This document shows, piece by piece, positions 8,887 through 17,031 of a DNA stretch of 64,000 nt. The notes under the pieces were generated by a model. It was not told the origin of the DNA and did no database searches. It was given only the letters and a program-made list of their open reading frames with translations. Where the stretch lies: contig JAHXHS010000004.1 in assembly GCA_025656455.1 (NCBI GenBank), positions 123,934 through 187,933 of the forward strand. Direction: 5' to 3'. Each line of letters starts with the position of its first letter. Positions within the stretch are counted from its first letter, which is position 1. Source of the DNA: Candidatus Thiodiazotropha sp. (ex Epidulcina cf. delphinae) (GTDB lineage Bacteria; Pseudomonadota; Gammaproteobacteria; Chromatiales; Chromatiaceae). The position numbers and the translations under genes are program-made.

Positions 8887-8984
8887 TTAAAATACATTGT
8901 AATATACTGATAATTAATATATTATTAGTAGCTGATAATCGCTTTCTCCCATAAGGTAAAGGGATTGTTTCCAGCTAGAATGGC

Positions 8985-9332
8985 TCAGGGTATGATTGTA
9001 ACTGATGATATTTCTGCGTAGCCATTCAGTTCACATCGACCTGTTACAAATACACGGACCCTATTCCTTGATGTGACTGCCTTGAGTAGCGTGTCGAACA
9101 TTTGCCGTGACCCGGTAACACTGTAATCTTGATAAAACTTACGCTTCTCTTTACAACCACTTGGATTCTCAGCGACATTGATTGCCACGATGAAGCGGCC
9201 ATGAATAGAGGGTGTAAGTTCAGTCACTGAGCCATAATCCGTCCAGCCAGAGGAAGCGATGGCAATCATTGGCGAAAACATCAGAATTAAGGTTAGTAAA
9301 ATGCAGCCGGCACAGCTCATATGTCTCTTCAT
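8985..9332 (-). CDS. Small secreted protein with two likely disulfides, unknown function
   Basis: This 115-residue protein has a clear Sec signal peptide (hydrophobic core GCILLTLILMFSPMIAIAS, cleavage near residue 27). The mature part (~88 residues) is beta-rich with two cysteines (NPSGCKEK and GRCELNGYAEISSVTI). Short secreted proteins with an NPSGC segment and a C-terminal GxCxxxxYxxIxxV strand are common and uncharacterised in gammaproteobacteria. Its region is AT-richer than the flanking kinase operon. Confidence 0.7.
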   Translation of the reverse strand: MKRHMSCAGCILLTLILMFSPMIAIASSGWTDYGSVTELTPSIHGRFIVAINVAENPSGCKEKRKFYQDYSVTGSRQMFDTLLKAVTSRNRVRVFVTGRCELNGYAEISSVTIIP

Positions 9333-9510
9333 GCAATACTCGTGACCGGTTAATAAAAAATGGGTGTCCGCCTGGAGAGACTAGCATGACACAGGGTCTT
9401 GAGACCAGTTTCGAGGGTGGTAAATTGGTGAATATGTTTGTGTCTAGCAACTATCCTTCATACTCTTCGATAGAAACATGTCACTATCATTTCGGTATAG
9501 ACACGAACTT

Positions 9511-9530
9511 CCCCCGGCAAAGCCGGGGGG
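9511..9530. terminator. Strong GC hairpin between two minus-strand genes
   Basis: CCCCCGGC and GCCGGGGG pair across an AAA loop, about 25 bases past the stop of the 9555-10190 gene. It lacks a clear T-run on either strand, so it may be a weak or Rho-assisted terminator, or a transcript-stabilising hairpin. Confidence 0.55.
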
Positions 9531-9554
9531 GATCATGGACTAGTTAAGTAAGGC

Positions 9555-10190
9555 TTAACGCGTCGTCATAACGCTTTCGGGATCATTGCTCAAGCCATCC
9601 CCTGAGGGTATGACAATTTCTTTTCCATCCACTGAAGTTGGGAAAGGAATATCAGCATATTCAAGTCTCAGGTTATCAATCAACTGAACCTTATCTGCCA
9701 AACCCTGACTGATCGTATCTGGATGTAGACAATTACCAACCCGGGTGAATTTGGCATTACCAAATCCGATGGTCGTGCCGAATCCGCCATCTTCACGCCA
9801 CTCTTTCCAGTGTCCGGCGCCCTCATTTTTATAGGAGTTGGTTACAATTTCCCACTCCATACCGTCGTGACCGACATCAGCCGCATAGTCGCCATGCATA
9901 AAGATCTGATCTCCCTCCTGAGTGGCGCGGCCGTTCCAATCAGGATATGTATCAGAAAACCAGACATAACGGGTATGGGTGCCTACATTTCCAACCTGAT
10001 AAAAACAGAGTCCCTGAGTCGCCCAACGATTTTGGGTGAAACTACTGTCGTCATAAAAGGTAATTAACCAACGATTTCCGCCCTGAACCAGATTAGGTAG
10101 ATGAGGCGGTACAGCCTGGGCTGCCATCGAAGCAAAAACAGCAGCTCCAGCAATCATTGTTACAATTTTTGATGTGCCTAGGGTTTTCAT
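9555..10190 (-). CDS. Secreted protein of unknown family
   Basis: This 211-residue protein has a Sec signal peptide (MKTLGTSKIVTMIAGAAVFASMAAQA, cleavage at AQA-V). The mature part is rich in aromatic residues and Gly (GGNRWLITFYDDSSFTQNRW, YPDWNGRATQEGDQIFMHGDY), with two cysteines. A GGAG Shine-Dalgarno precedes the ATG. I do not recognise a domain. The Trp/Tyr-rich beta pattern resembles small lipocalin-like or carbohydrate-binding barrels, but this is only an impression. Confidence 0.75.
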   Translation of the reverse strand: MKTLGTSKIVTMIAGAAVFASMAAQAVPPHLPNLVQGGNRWLITFYDDSSFTQNRWATQGLCFYQVGNVGTHTRYVWFSDTYPDWNGRATQEGDQIFMHGDYAADVGHDGMEWEIVTNSYKNEGAGHWKEWREDGGFGTTIGFGNAKFTRVGNCLHPDTISQGLADKVQLIDNLRLEYADIPFPTSVDGKEIVIPSGDGLSNDPESVMTTR

Positions 10191-10656
10191 AATAATCTCC
10201 TCTTCAAAAGCATTGTCTGGGCATGAGTGAGGAGAAAGTAATCAGAGATCTTAATGATAACAGCGTAAGATGATTGCCAACTCATAACGCACCCTATACC
10301 CAAGGTGGATAAAAAAATAAAACGTCAGGAGTTGCTAAAAATCTGAAATGCTGAACATCAAAAAACATTCAGACATCATCCATGACAGACGAAATAGTAG
10401 TACATTTTTTTTACAATGCAATGAACTTTAAATTACCTTTTGGAGATTAATCAGGACATCCATTTATTTATATTTAAAAAAGCCAACTCGGTAGATTTCG
10501 GCTAAGTAATTTTAACCTTCAAGGCAAGATTCAAGTGGAGATCTCAAGAAAAAATAGTGTAGTGATGGAGAAAAAACGGCATGCAGGAGAATTGCATGCA
10601 TAAGAGATTCTCAGGCACCCCTGATTGTCAAGTCTGCTTTGGATGATTAAGACTTG
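10191..10656. other. Gene-free AT-rich stretch of 466 bases
   Basis: I see no ORF, tRNA or strong palindrome here. It carries the promoter side of the secreted protein at 10190 (minus strand) and, at its right end, the 3' flank of the transposase gene, including a short GCATGC-containing inverted motif (CATGCAGGAGAATTGCATGCA, here described by its ends CATGCAGGAG and ATTGCATGCA) near 10580. Confidence 0.4.
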
Positions 10657-11652
10657 CTAGGTGAGTAATCGTTGGCAGACTGTAATACTAGGTATTCGCC
10701 GATAGCCTAATTTCAGACAGACGGCTTTCAGCCTATAGGCAGCACCGACTAGTCCCTTGAACTTACTCTCAAAGTGCTGAGTCATGTAGAGCCAATGACT
10801 GGTATCGATCTGCAACCGCTCAAGGATAGGCGGTCGGCGTGCGGGTATGAACCCTTGTCTACTATCAAACATAGCCTGTTCCGTCCAGTTTAATAGTTCC
10901 AGATAGTCGGTGAGGCGAAAAGGCAGGCCCTTAGGCATTTCTTCTCTCGGGTTTCCGACAAAAGGGAGGAGATGAGGTGGCTGCTTGGATGATTCATCAG
11001 GAAAAGCAGTGGTTTCCGCTTTTGCAGCGCGTTCCGCAATGGAGGTAAACTCGTATTCTTCAAGGGATTGAACCATGCCAGCACGAACTGGATTGAAATC
11101 CACATAGGCCATACAGGCCGCCAGCGCCTTCTCATCCAATAGCGCCTGGGATTTGAAGCGCCCTTCCCAGAATCGCCCAGTACAATCATCTTCTCGATTC
11201 GCATCGCGGGCAACGGATTCGTTGAGACAACGCATGAACCAACTGATCTCCATCAGACGGGTGCGCCAGAGCATCACTTGTTCTGACAGGAGTGACTGCT
11301 CGGCAATCGACAAAGACTCTCCTTTGAGGAAACGTTGTGATAACGACGATCCTCGAAACAGTCTCTGCCAGCGTTCGATGACTTCACGGCTGCACCATCT
11401 CTCAGCTTTTTTCCTATCTATATATAAGACCAGGTGGTAATGATTGTTCATCACCGAATAGGCACATACATCGATAGCGAAGATTGTAGCGAGTTCAAAC
11501 TGTTTGTCTCGAATCCAATGACGTCGGTGTTCGAAGTTTTTTCCGGTAGCCGGGTCCTCGCCGCAGAGAAAGGCCCTTCGCACACAACGGGAAACGCAGT
11601 GGTAATAGGGAGTGGTTTCGAGGGAGATCAGTGATTTACGTGGTTTTGGCAT
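10657..11652 (-). CDS. REP-associated tyrosine transposase (RAYT, Y1 HUH nuclease family)
   Basis: This 331-residue protein is full length. The HUH nuclease motif is NHYHLVLY, and the family hallmark YVDFNPVRAGMV with the candidate catalytic Tyr is present; the N-terminus PYYHCVSRCVRRAFLCG is typical. Y1 HUH enzymes nick and rejoin single-stranded DNA at hairpins, and RAYTs are linked to REP/REPIN palindromes. It starts at an ATG with AAGGAGAG upstream. No IS ends or partner genes are visible, as usual for domesticated RAYTs. It is a candidate source of mobility in trans for the palindromic repeats in this window (inference). Confidence 0.93.
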   Translation of the reverse strand: MPKPRKSLISLETTPYYHCVSRCVRRAFLCGEDPATGKNFEHRRHWIRDKQFELATIFAIDVCAYSVMNNHYHLVLYIDRKKAERWCSREVIERWQRLFRGSSLSQRFLKGESLSIAEQSLLSEQVMLWRTRLMEISWFMRCLNESVARDANREDDCTGRFWEGRFKSQALLDEKALAACMAYVDFNPVRAGMVQSLEEYEFTSIAERAAKAETTAFPDESSKQPPHLLPFVGNPREEMPKGLPFRLTDYLELLNWTEQAMFDSRQGFIPARRPPILERLQIDTSHWLYMTQHFESKFKGLVGAAYRLKAVCLKLGYRRIPSITVCQRLLT

Positions 11653-11889
11653 GATATCTCTCCTTGATATCGAATAAGGATATAGAGCGTAAGAGTGAGG
11701 TTGTCACATCGAAAACAACCTGACAACATACTAAAGTGGGTGTCCTGACAGGTTCTGACAGGTTTTTGCTCAGTTTGTGACCACATACACAGGTACGTAA
11801 TTTATTATTTATCCATTCAGATGGATGTCTGGATAAAGATGCAGCAGATGATGACTTGTCTACGGCTTTTTTGATTAACTGGCGGTTGA

Positions 11890-12387
11890 TTATACGGTAC
11901 GTTTATATCTTCGTGAAAGCACGACCAGGCTGATTGCCAGTAGCGCCAATGTTCCAGGCTCCGGCACGGAGGAGACTCTGAATACTATCGCTTCGCTGGT
12001 ATTGATATCCAAGGCCAGAGATGTACCTGTCGCCCCATAAGCTGCCAGAGAGGTATTAAACCCGGTGTAGAGCACAGGATCGATGACTATATCCCAGCTA
12101 TTACCGCCAATTTCACCGATTACACCGCCATCACCGAGAGAGTTTACATAACGCCAATTGGCATCAAGAAAATCAGTGCCGATCTCACGCAATTCTGAAG
12201 GATCATCTGCTACAACTACCCTGGGATCTGTGGTGCTCCCGTTGACATGGATGTCCCAGTGTACCGTGCTGATCTGATCGAAATCCGGCGTTACACTTCC
12301 AAAGATCACATTGAAGGAGAGACCGTCTGTGCCTTCATAGAAGAAGACATGACCGGTTTTGTACCATGCTGAGAAAGTGATTGTTAA
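11890..12387 (-). pseudogene. Remnant of a PEP-CTERM secreted protein, 5' end lost
   Basis: The 3' part encodes a canonical PEP-CTERM sorting tail: VPEPGTLALLA, a hydrophobic helix and a basic end (SRRYKRTV), recognised by exosortase. The frame remains open and protein-like upstream of the GTG at 12309 (SAWYKTGHVFFYEGTDGLSFN) to a stop at 12388-12390, but there is no signal peptide and no ATG. The gene therefore appears truncated at its 5' end. Expressed from the GTG it would lack export. No exosortase gene lies in the window. Confidence 0.7.
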
Positions 12388-12762
12388 TCAATCTGTTAAT
12401 GAAGAGAGCGATGCTTGTGACAAAATAGTGTCAAATATCCTGACAAAATGTATGGAAATAGACGCTTTTTCTCCTGAACTGCTAGCTCTTTATTAGCCAT
12501 CAGCTCCTTTCGTCATTGGGGCTTGTATTGGAATTCCTCAATCAATTGATGTGTAATAAATTGTTTTTAAACCATAAATCACTTTTATTGGCGGTTATAA
12601 TGATTAAATGGGAGAGGTGTAAAAAAACCTGACAAAAAATAGGGTTTATGATCATTTGCACATGCGAGGCGCTCTCTGCAGCCAATACAGCCTCGTGGCA
12701 CTCTTTTTGAGAGTTTCTGCGAGGCTGGTTCGTCGGTTGGAAAAGCTTCCCGCCTTATCTTC

Positions 12763-12903
12763 TAGCCCGGATCTTTCACCCGGGAAGGTGATGATCGTAC
12801 CGAGTTCGTTGCTCAGGGGCGGGTTTTACGAATGAGATCCTTGTCATTCCCCCTTCGGGTCAGCCTTCGGCTGTGTCAGCGGCCGGGTGAAATATCCGGG
12901 CTA
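12763..12903. repeat. Palindromic element F, 21-bp outer stem with UUCG hairpins
   Basis: Arms at 12763-12783 and 12883-12903 (TAGCCCGGAT at one end, ATCCGGGCTA at the other) pair with one mismatch. Inside are CCCTTCGGG (12851-12859) and CAGCCTTCGGCTG (12861-12873), both UUCG-loop hairpins. It shares TAG/CTA ends and CCCTTCGGG with the larger elements at 50316, 52537, 52895 and 61251. It fills part of the 12388-13110 gene-free stretch, where a sense ORF at 12832-13029 is probably spurious. Confidence 0.7.
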
Positions 12904-13110
12904 GGCATCGCTCCCGCTTCCATGGAATGGGTAGATGGCATTGGTACGCCTTTTTTGCTTGCGGGTTCACCCTTTTATTTCCTTCTCGATATGCTAAAAA
13001 TTCCTTATAAGTTCACGCCAACATCATAGGACTACCTGACGCAATCAGTGACGGTGCAAAGGTGGCTTTACAGGAGCGGCTGAAAGCCGTAATTACAGGA
13101 GAAATAGAAG

Positions 13111-13359
13111 ATGGCCAAAAAACGTTCTGACAAAAGGGTGAACAAGGAACTCGTCGTACGCGCACTCACCGAACCCAGATTTCGTCGGGAGTTGAGCAAG
13201 GATCCGGCGAGTGCGCTCAAGGTTAAGAAGCTCAGTACCACTCAGGCGCATGAGGTCAAGCTGGTGCTCGCTATGGTCAAGGGCATCGATCGGCAGATAT
13301 CCGGTCTTGCTGACGAGTTGCTGTGCGCCACGGGAGGTGGAGGCTGCGGCATTGCCTGA
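13111..13359 (+). CDS. Probable RiPP precursor peptide with Cys/Gly-rich C-terminal core
   Basis: This 82-residue protein has a long basic leader containing the pattern LTEPRFRRELSKDPASALK (residues about 19-37), of the LxxDPxxAL kind seen in several RiPP leaders. It ends in a short core-like tail from about residue 66 (GLADELLCATGGGGCGIA) with Cys72 and Cys79 bracketing a four-Gly run. An AGGAG precedes the ATG. Three radical SAM enzymes follow with no gaps. The family of the leader is not recognised with certainty; the precursor role rests on the tail composition and the coupling to maturases. Confidence 0.8.
   Translation: MAKKRSDKRVNKELVVRALTEPRFRRELSKDPASALKVKKLSTTQAHEVKLVLAMVKGIDRQISGLADELLCATGGGGCGIA
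13333..13343 (+). promoter_or_regulatory. Shine-Dalgarno for the first maturase lies inside the precursor core
   Basis: The glycine codons GGA GGT GGA GGC of the core (13334-13345) read as GGAGGTGGAGG, a strong ribosome-binding site eight bases ahead of the TTG at 13352 that fits the start of the first radical SAM enzyme. The precursor stop (13357-13359) and the maturase start therefore overlap. Confidence 0.6.
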
Positions 13360-14452
13360 GAGTGACCTTGGCCGCGCAGAGGTCTTGGTTGCCACTACCT
13401 GGGATTGTAATCTTCGCTGTAGTTACTGTTTCGTTCAGGACCACACATTCGTAGGCGCTAATCAGCGGATGACGCCGGTGACCGCGAAACAGGTTATCGA
13501 TGCCCTGGATAAGGGGCTTATCGATGCCGAAACTATCAGTGTGCATCTCTATGGCGGTGAACCGTTAACCAATTTGCCCGCTGTCAGGGCGATGGTGGAG
13601 CGAAGTCTGGCCATGCCGGCCGGGCGTTTCAGCTTCGCGGTCACCACCAACGGAACAGTGGATACCGACGAGGTGATCGAGCTGTTGGGAAAGGCCAGGT
13701 TCGAGGTCATTCTCAGTATCGACGGTCCGCAAGAGATCCACGATCAGTGTCGTCGTACGGCAGGCGGTGTCCCCACTCATGAGCGTGTATTGCGCTTTCT
13801 GCACAAGCTGCGAGAGCGTACTGACTGCTGGATCAGGGGCTCTTCCGTGGTCAGGCATGGCTGGGGCTTAGGCGAAGCAGAGACCTACCTGCGGACCCTT
13901 CCGGTGGATGTGGTTAAGGCCCAGGCGGTGCGGGTTGCCGATGCCAGCAGTTTCGCCCTGCAGCCGGCCGAAAAGGAAGCCTATCTGGCGGATCTGACAG
14001 CCGTGGGAAAGCAGGTAATCGCAGACTTGGAAGCGGGACGTCAGCCCCTTGATGATCGTTACTCCGCACGGGTGTTGCAATTGCTCAAAGGAGAATCCAG
14101 GGAAAGGTTTTGCGGCGCCGGTGATAGCATCTTCGGCATCACCCCTGACGGCGCTATTCGTCCCTGCATTCTGTTACAGGAAGAGCCTGGCAGCAGCTTG
14201 GGCCATGTCTCCGAGTCCGCTGCCATCTGGCGCGAGGCCGGCAAACGCTGGCGGGAGGCCCACGGACCTCGCGAGGCATGTTCGCACTGCGAGGCCCTTC
14301 CGCTTTGCGGTGGTGGATGCCCGGCCATGCTGTCGGTATGCGGTTCTGACGAATGCGACCTGATCCGGCACAACTGCCGGGTGGCCCGGACCATCTACAA
14401 TCAGTTTCGTGAACGGCCGACAGCGTTGTTGCCATTGGCAGGCATTACATGA
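13352..14452 (+). CDS. Radical SAM/SPASM RiPP maturase 1
   Basis: This protein has about 366 residues from the TTG at 13352; an in-frame GTG at 13337 is an alternative. The longer open frame to 13211 overlaps the precursor and lacks family-like sequence. The radical SAM cluster motif is CNLRCSYC (Cys19, 23, 26), with YGGEPL and LSIDGPQEIHD typical of the family. The C-terminal SPASM/auxiliary-cluster region has FCGAGDSIFGITPDGAIRPC and CSHCEALPLCGGGC with later cysteines. SPASM enzymes make thioether or C-C crosslinks in peptides. It overlaps the next gene by ATGA. Confidence 0.93.
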   Translation: MPESDLGRAEVLVATTWDCNLRCSYCFVQDHTFVGANQRMTPVTAKQVIDALDKGLIDAETISVHLYGGEPLTNLPAVRAMVERSLAMPAGRFSFAVTTNGTVDTDEVIELLGKARFEVILSIDGPQEIHDQCRRTAGGVPTHERVLRFLHKLRERTDCWIRGSSVVRHGWGLGEAETYLRTLPVDVVKAQAVRVADASSFALQPAEKEAYLADLTAVGKQVIADLEAGRQPLDDRYSARVLQLLKGESRERFCGAGDSIFGITPDGAIRPCILLQEEPGSSLGHVSESAAIWREAGKRWREAHGPREACSHCEALPLCGGGCPAMLSVCGSDECDLIRHNCRVARTIYNQFRERPTALLPLAGIT

Positions 14453-15672
14453 ACCTGGAATTGCCTCTTGATCGGCCGCCACCGGGGTTCGATCCGGCGG
14501 ACATCCAAGCCTCACCATGGCAGGAACACGATCGCCCGGTCATGGCTCTGGCCCTGGACTTGGCGGGACGCTGCAACATCGCTTGCCGCTATTGTGCGGA
14601 ATCCGCCAGCCAGCCTCATCATCGACCTTTCATGTCGCCCGATACCCTGGCGAAGGCTTGGGATTGGCTGATACCGGATGGCATCCCCCGACAGGGCAGC
14701 AGCATACGTCTGGGTAGTGGCGAACCGCTGCTGGCGATGCCCCTGCTACAGGATCTGGCCGATCGCCTGGAACGTCTCCGGCAAGCCGGCCAGGTTCCCC
14801 CCGAGGTATTCCTCACCACCAACGGAACCCTTGCAGACGCCGAAGTACGTGACTGGCTGGTAAGCAAGGGTTGGCATGTAAAGATCAGTCTGGATGGTCC
14901 CCAAGCGATCCACGATCAGTGGCGTGTCACCGCAGCCGGCCGAGGAACTCACGGTCAGGTAGCAGAGGCAGTAGAGGCGTTGGCCAAGCGTATGCCGGAT
15001 CGTTTCAGTGTCACCGCGGTGTTATGCCGGGGCAACGATCCACAGGCCGTGTTTGACGGTATCAGCTCACTGGGTGTTAGACGTATCGAATTGGTGCCGG
15101 TAGTCCATTCCGACCCAAACATCCTCCCTGACGGGAAGGATCTGGCGCGCTATCGTGCCTTTACCGAAGCCTGGGTGGATGATTGGTTGGCTACGCCGGA
15201 AGGTACGGAGCCGGCAGAGCTGGTGCGGCTGACCAATGCTGCCCGGCGTACCATGGGTTATGACGTCAAGCGGGTAGTCTGCGGGGCTGGCCGCAACTTC
15301 TTCGGTGTCGGTCCTGAAGGTGATATCTATCCCTGTTTCCGTTTTGTCGGTCTGCCCGAGTACCGCCTCGGCAACATCGCATCCGGACCCGACGGTGCCT
15401 CTTTGAAGGCTTTTCGTCAGGGTGTTGGGCGTACCTATGAGCAACGTCCGGACTGCCGCAATTGCTGGTCCGCTCCCTTGTGCGGCGGGCCGTGCTTCTC
15501 CTGTGCGGAACTGTTCGGTTCTGGCGGTGGCGCCCCCTTCGCGCTCCATTGCGACTTCATGCGCGCCGATGCCCACGCCGCGGTACGCTTAGTGAATGGA
15601 TTGCGCGAACGTTCACCAGAGCGCCTGCTGGCGCTGCTGGCAGGACTCGTGGATCTGCACGTCGAAGCATGA
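14449..15672 (+). CDS. Radical SAM/SPASM RiPP maturase 2
   Basis: This 407-residue protein has the motif CNIACRYC (Cys42, 46, 49), SGEPLL, ISLDGPQAIHD, and SPASM-type cysteines in VCGAGRNFFGVGPEGDIYPC and CRNCWSAPLCGGPCFSC. It is a paralogue of the upstream maturase (same layout and DGP-IHDQ segment), so the two may act on different residues or form a hetero-pair. It starts at an ATG overlapping the upstream stop (ATGA) and ends in ATGA overlap with the next gene. Its substrate is inferred to be the peptide encoded at 13111. Confidence 0.93.
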   Translation: MNLELPLDRPPPGFDPADIQASPWQEHDRPVMALALDLAGRCNIACRYCAESASQPHHRPFMSPDTLAKAWDWLIPDGIPRQGSSIRLGSGEPLLAMPLLQDLADRLERLRQAGQVPPEVFLTTNGTLADAEVRDWLVSKGWHVKISLDGPQAIHDQWRVTAAGRGTHGQVAEAVEALAKRMPDRFSVTAVLCRGNDPQAVFDGISSLGVRRIELVPVVHSDPNILPDGKDLARYRAFTEAWVDDWLATPEGTEPAELVRLTNAARRTMGYDVKRVVCGAGRNFFGVGPEGDIYPCFRFVGLPEYRLGNIASGPDGASLKAFRQGVGRTYEQRPDCRNCWSAPLCGGPCFSCAELFGSGGGAPFALHCDFMRADAHAAVRLVNGLRERSPERLLALLAGLVDLHVEA

Positions 15673-16946
15673 AACGCCTATTGCTGATCAAGCCGCCGGA
15701 AAGCTCCGATTTCAACTTCGGCGCCTTCAGCCTGGGTGTGCTGGCAGCCGCGGTGCAGGATCTCGTCGAGGTGAGGATCCTCGATGCCACCCGTATGCCC
15801 CTGGAAGAGGCAACGGATATCGCTTGGCGAGCGCGGCCCGACTGGTTGGGAATCACCACCATGGGCGTAACCTCGGTCTTTGCCGTCAGCACCCTCCTGC
15901 GCCAGTTATGCAAACATCCGCATGCAAACCGAAAAACCTTGCTCATGGCCGGTGGCCACGGCGCCACGGGCTTGCCTCAGCCATTACTGGAGGCAGGCGC
16001 TGACCTGGTGGTGCTGGGCGAGGGTGAGATCACCTTACGCCGCATTCTGAGCACAGGCTTCGTCCCTGGCATGGAAGGCACCGCTTGCCTATTGGACGGA
16101 AGACTCTGTACAGGGCCGGCAGCACCGTTGGTAGCGCCATTGGATGCTTTATTGCCTCCCGCCCGGCATCTCATGCCGCCACCGGAGGATGATGTCCACC
16201 TGCTGGAGACCAGCCGGGGTTGCCCGCATGCATGCGAGTTCTGCGAGACGACTCGCTTCTTCGGCCGCCGCTGGCGTTACAAGTCTCCCGAAAGGGTGGT
16301 CGAAGAGGCCCGGCATTTGCTGGAAGAGCAGGGCGCGTGGATCATCCACATCTGCGATGACAACTTCACCGCCAGCCGACGGCGGGTGCGAAGCATCTGC
16401 GAACTGCTGAGCGATGGCCCGCTACCACCCCTGATCATGGTCTCTGCCCGCGCCGACGACCTGGCGGCAGACCAGAATCTGTTGCCGGCCATGGCCTCGG
16501 CCAACATGTTGAGGATCGCCATTGGCGTGGAAACCCTTGACCCGCACCTGGCTGCCGCCGCAGGCAAGCCCATTGCCGCGGAAACCTATCGTTCTGTGTT
16601 CGACCGCATGCGCGAATTGGGTATGTTCTCGGTTGCCTCTTTCATTGTCGGTCTTCCCGGAGAAGACGCCTCCATGCGCCAGCGTAACCTTAGTCTTGCG
16701 GTGGAAACGGCGCCCGACTGCGCCCGCTTCGTCCCCTTCATTCCCATGCCCGGTGTGCCAATGGCGGGCGATCAGCGGCAGTGGGCCCCAGATCCCGAAC
16801 ACGTCCGCGAGGCGTACCGGCTCAACCGCGAGTTCCTCAATGCCGCCTCGGTACACAAGCGGCTAAAGATCGCGGCGGCTGCCGGGGGCGTGCGATCAAT
16901 CCTCGCGCGGGGCGTGCTGGAGCGCGAAAAGCAAACGAGCCGATGA
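15669..16946 (+). CDS. B12-type radical SAM enzyme of the RiPP cluster
   Basis: This protein has 425 residues from the ATG at 15669, which overlaps the upstream stop; a longer frame to 15462 is antisense-like overlap. Residues about 1-130 resemble a cobalamin-binding Rossmann domain (GHGATGLPQPLLEAGADLV, VVLGEGE) and lack a clear DxHxxG motif. The radical SAM motif is CPHACEFC (Cys185, 189, 192), followed by FIVGLPGE. This class methylates unactivated carbons or catalyses ring and thioether chemistry. It is the last gene of the overlapped run; no transporter, protease or immunity gene is attached. Confidence 0.9.
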   Translation: MKRLLLIKPPESSDFNFGAFSLGVLAAAVQDLVEVRILDATRMPLEEATDIAWRARPDWLGITTMGVTSVFAVSTLLRQLCKHPHANRKTLLMAGGHGATGLPQPLLEAGADLVVLGEGEITLRRILSTGFVPGMEGTACLLDGRLCTGPAAPLVAPLDALLPPARHLMPPPEDDVHLLETSRGCPHACEFCETTRFFGRRWRYKSPERVVEEARHLLEEQGAWIIHICDDNFTASRRRVRSICELLSDGPLPPLIMVSARADDLAADQNLLPAMASANMLRIAIGVETLDPHLAAAAGKPIAAETYRSVFDRMRELGMFSVASFIVGLPGEDASMRQRNLSLAVETAPDCARFVPFIPMPGVPMAGDQRQWAPDPEHVREAYRLNREFLNAASVHKRLKIAAAAGGVRSILARGVLEREKQTSR

Positions 16947-17031
16947 TAGGAAATTCAACCATTTCACTTTAACCAAGGGCCTTTTACTGGCTATCCCGCT
17001 TAACACAAAATCTGAAAGGAGGAAACATCTT

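Noticed and set aside
12693..12708. Sigma-54-like TGGCAC-N5-TTGA motif upstream of the RiPP precursor
   Set aside because: The -12 element has A in place of the conserved C and no activator site or nearby gene start is visible; one weak match is not enough.
12832..13029. 65-residue plus-strand ORF
   Set aside because: It overlaps repeat element F and low-complexity loops and has no ribosome-binding site or protein-like composition.
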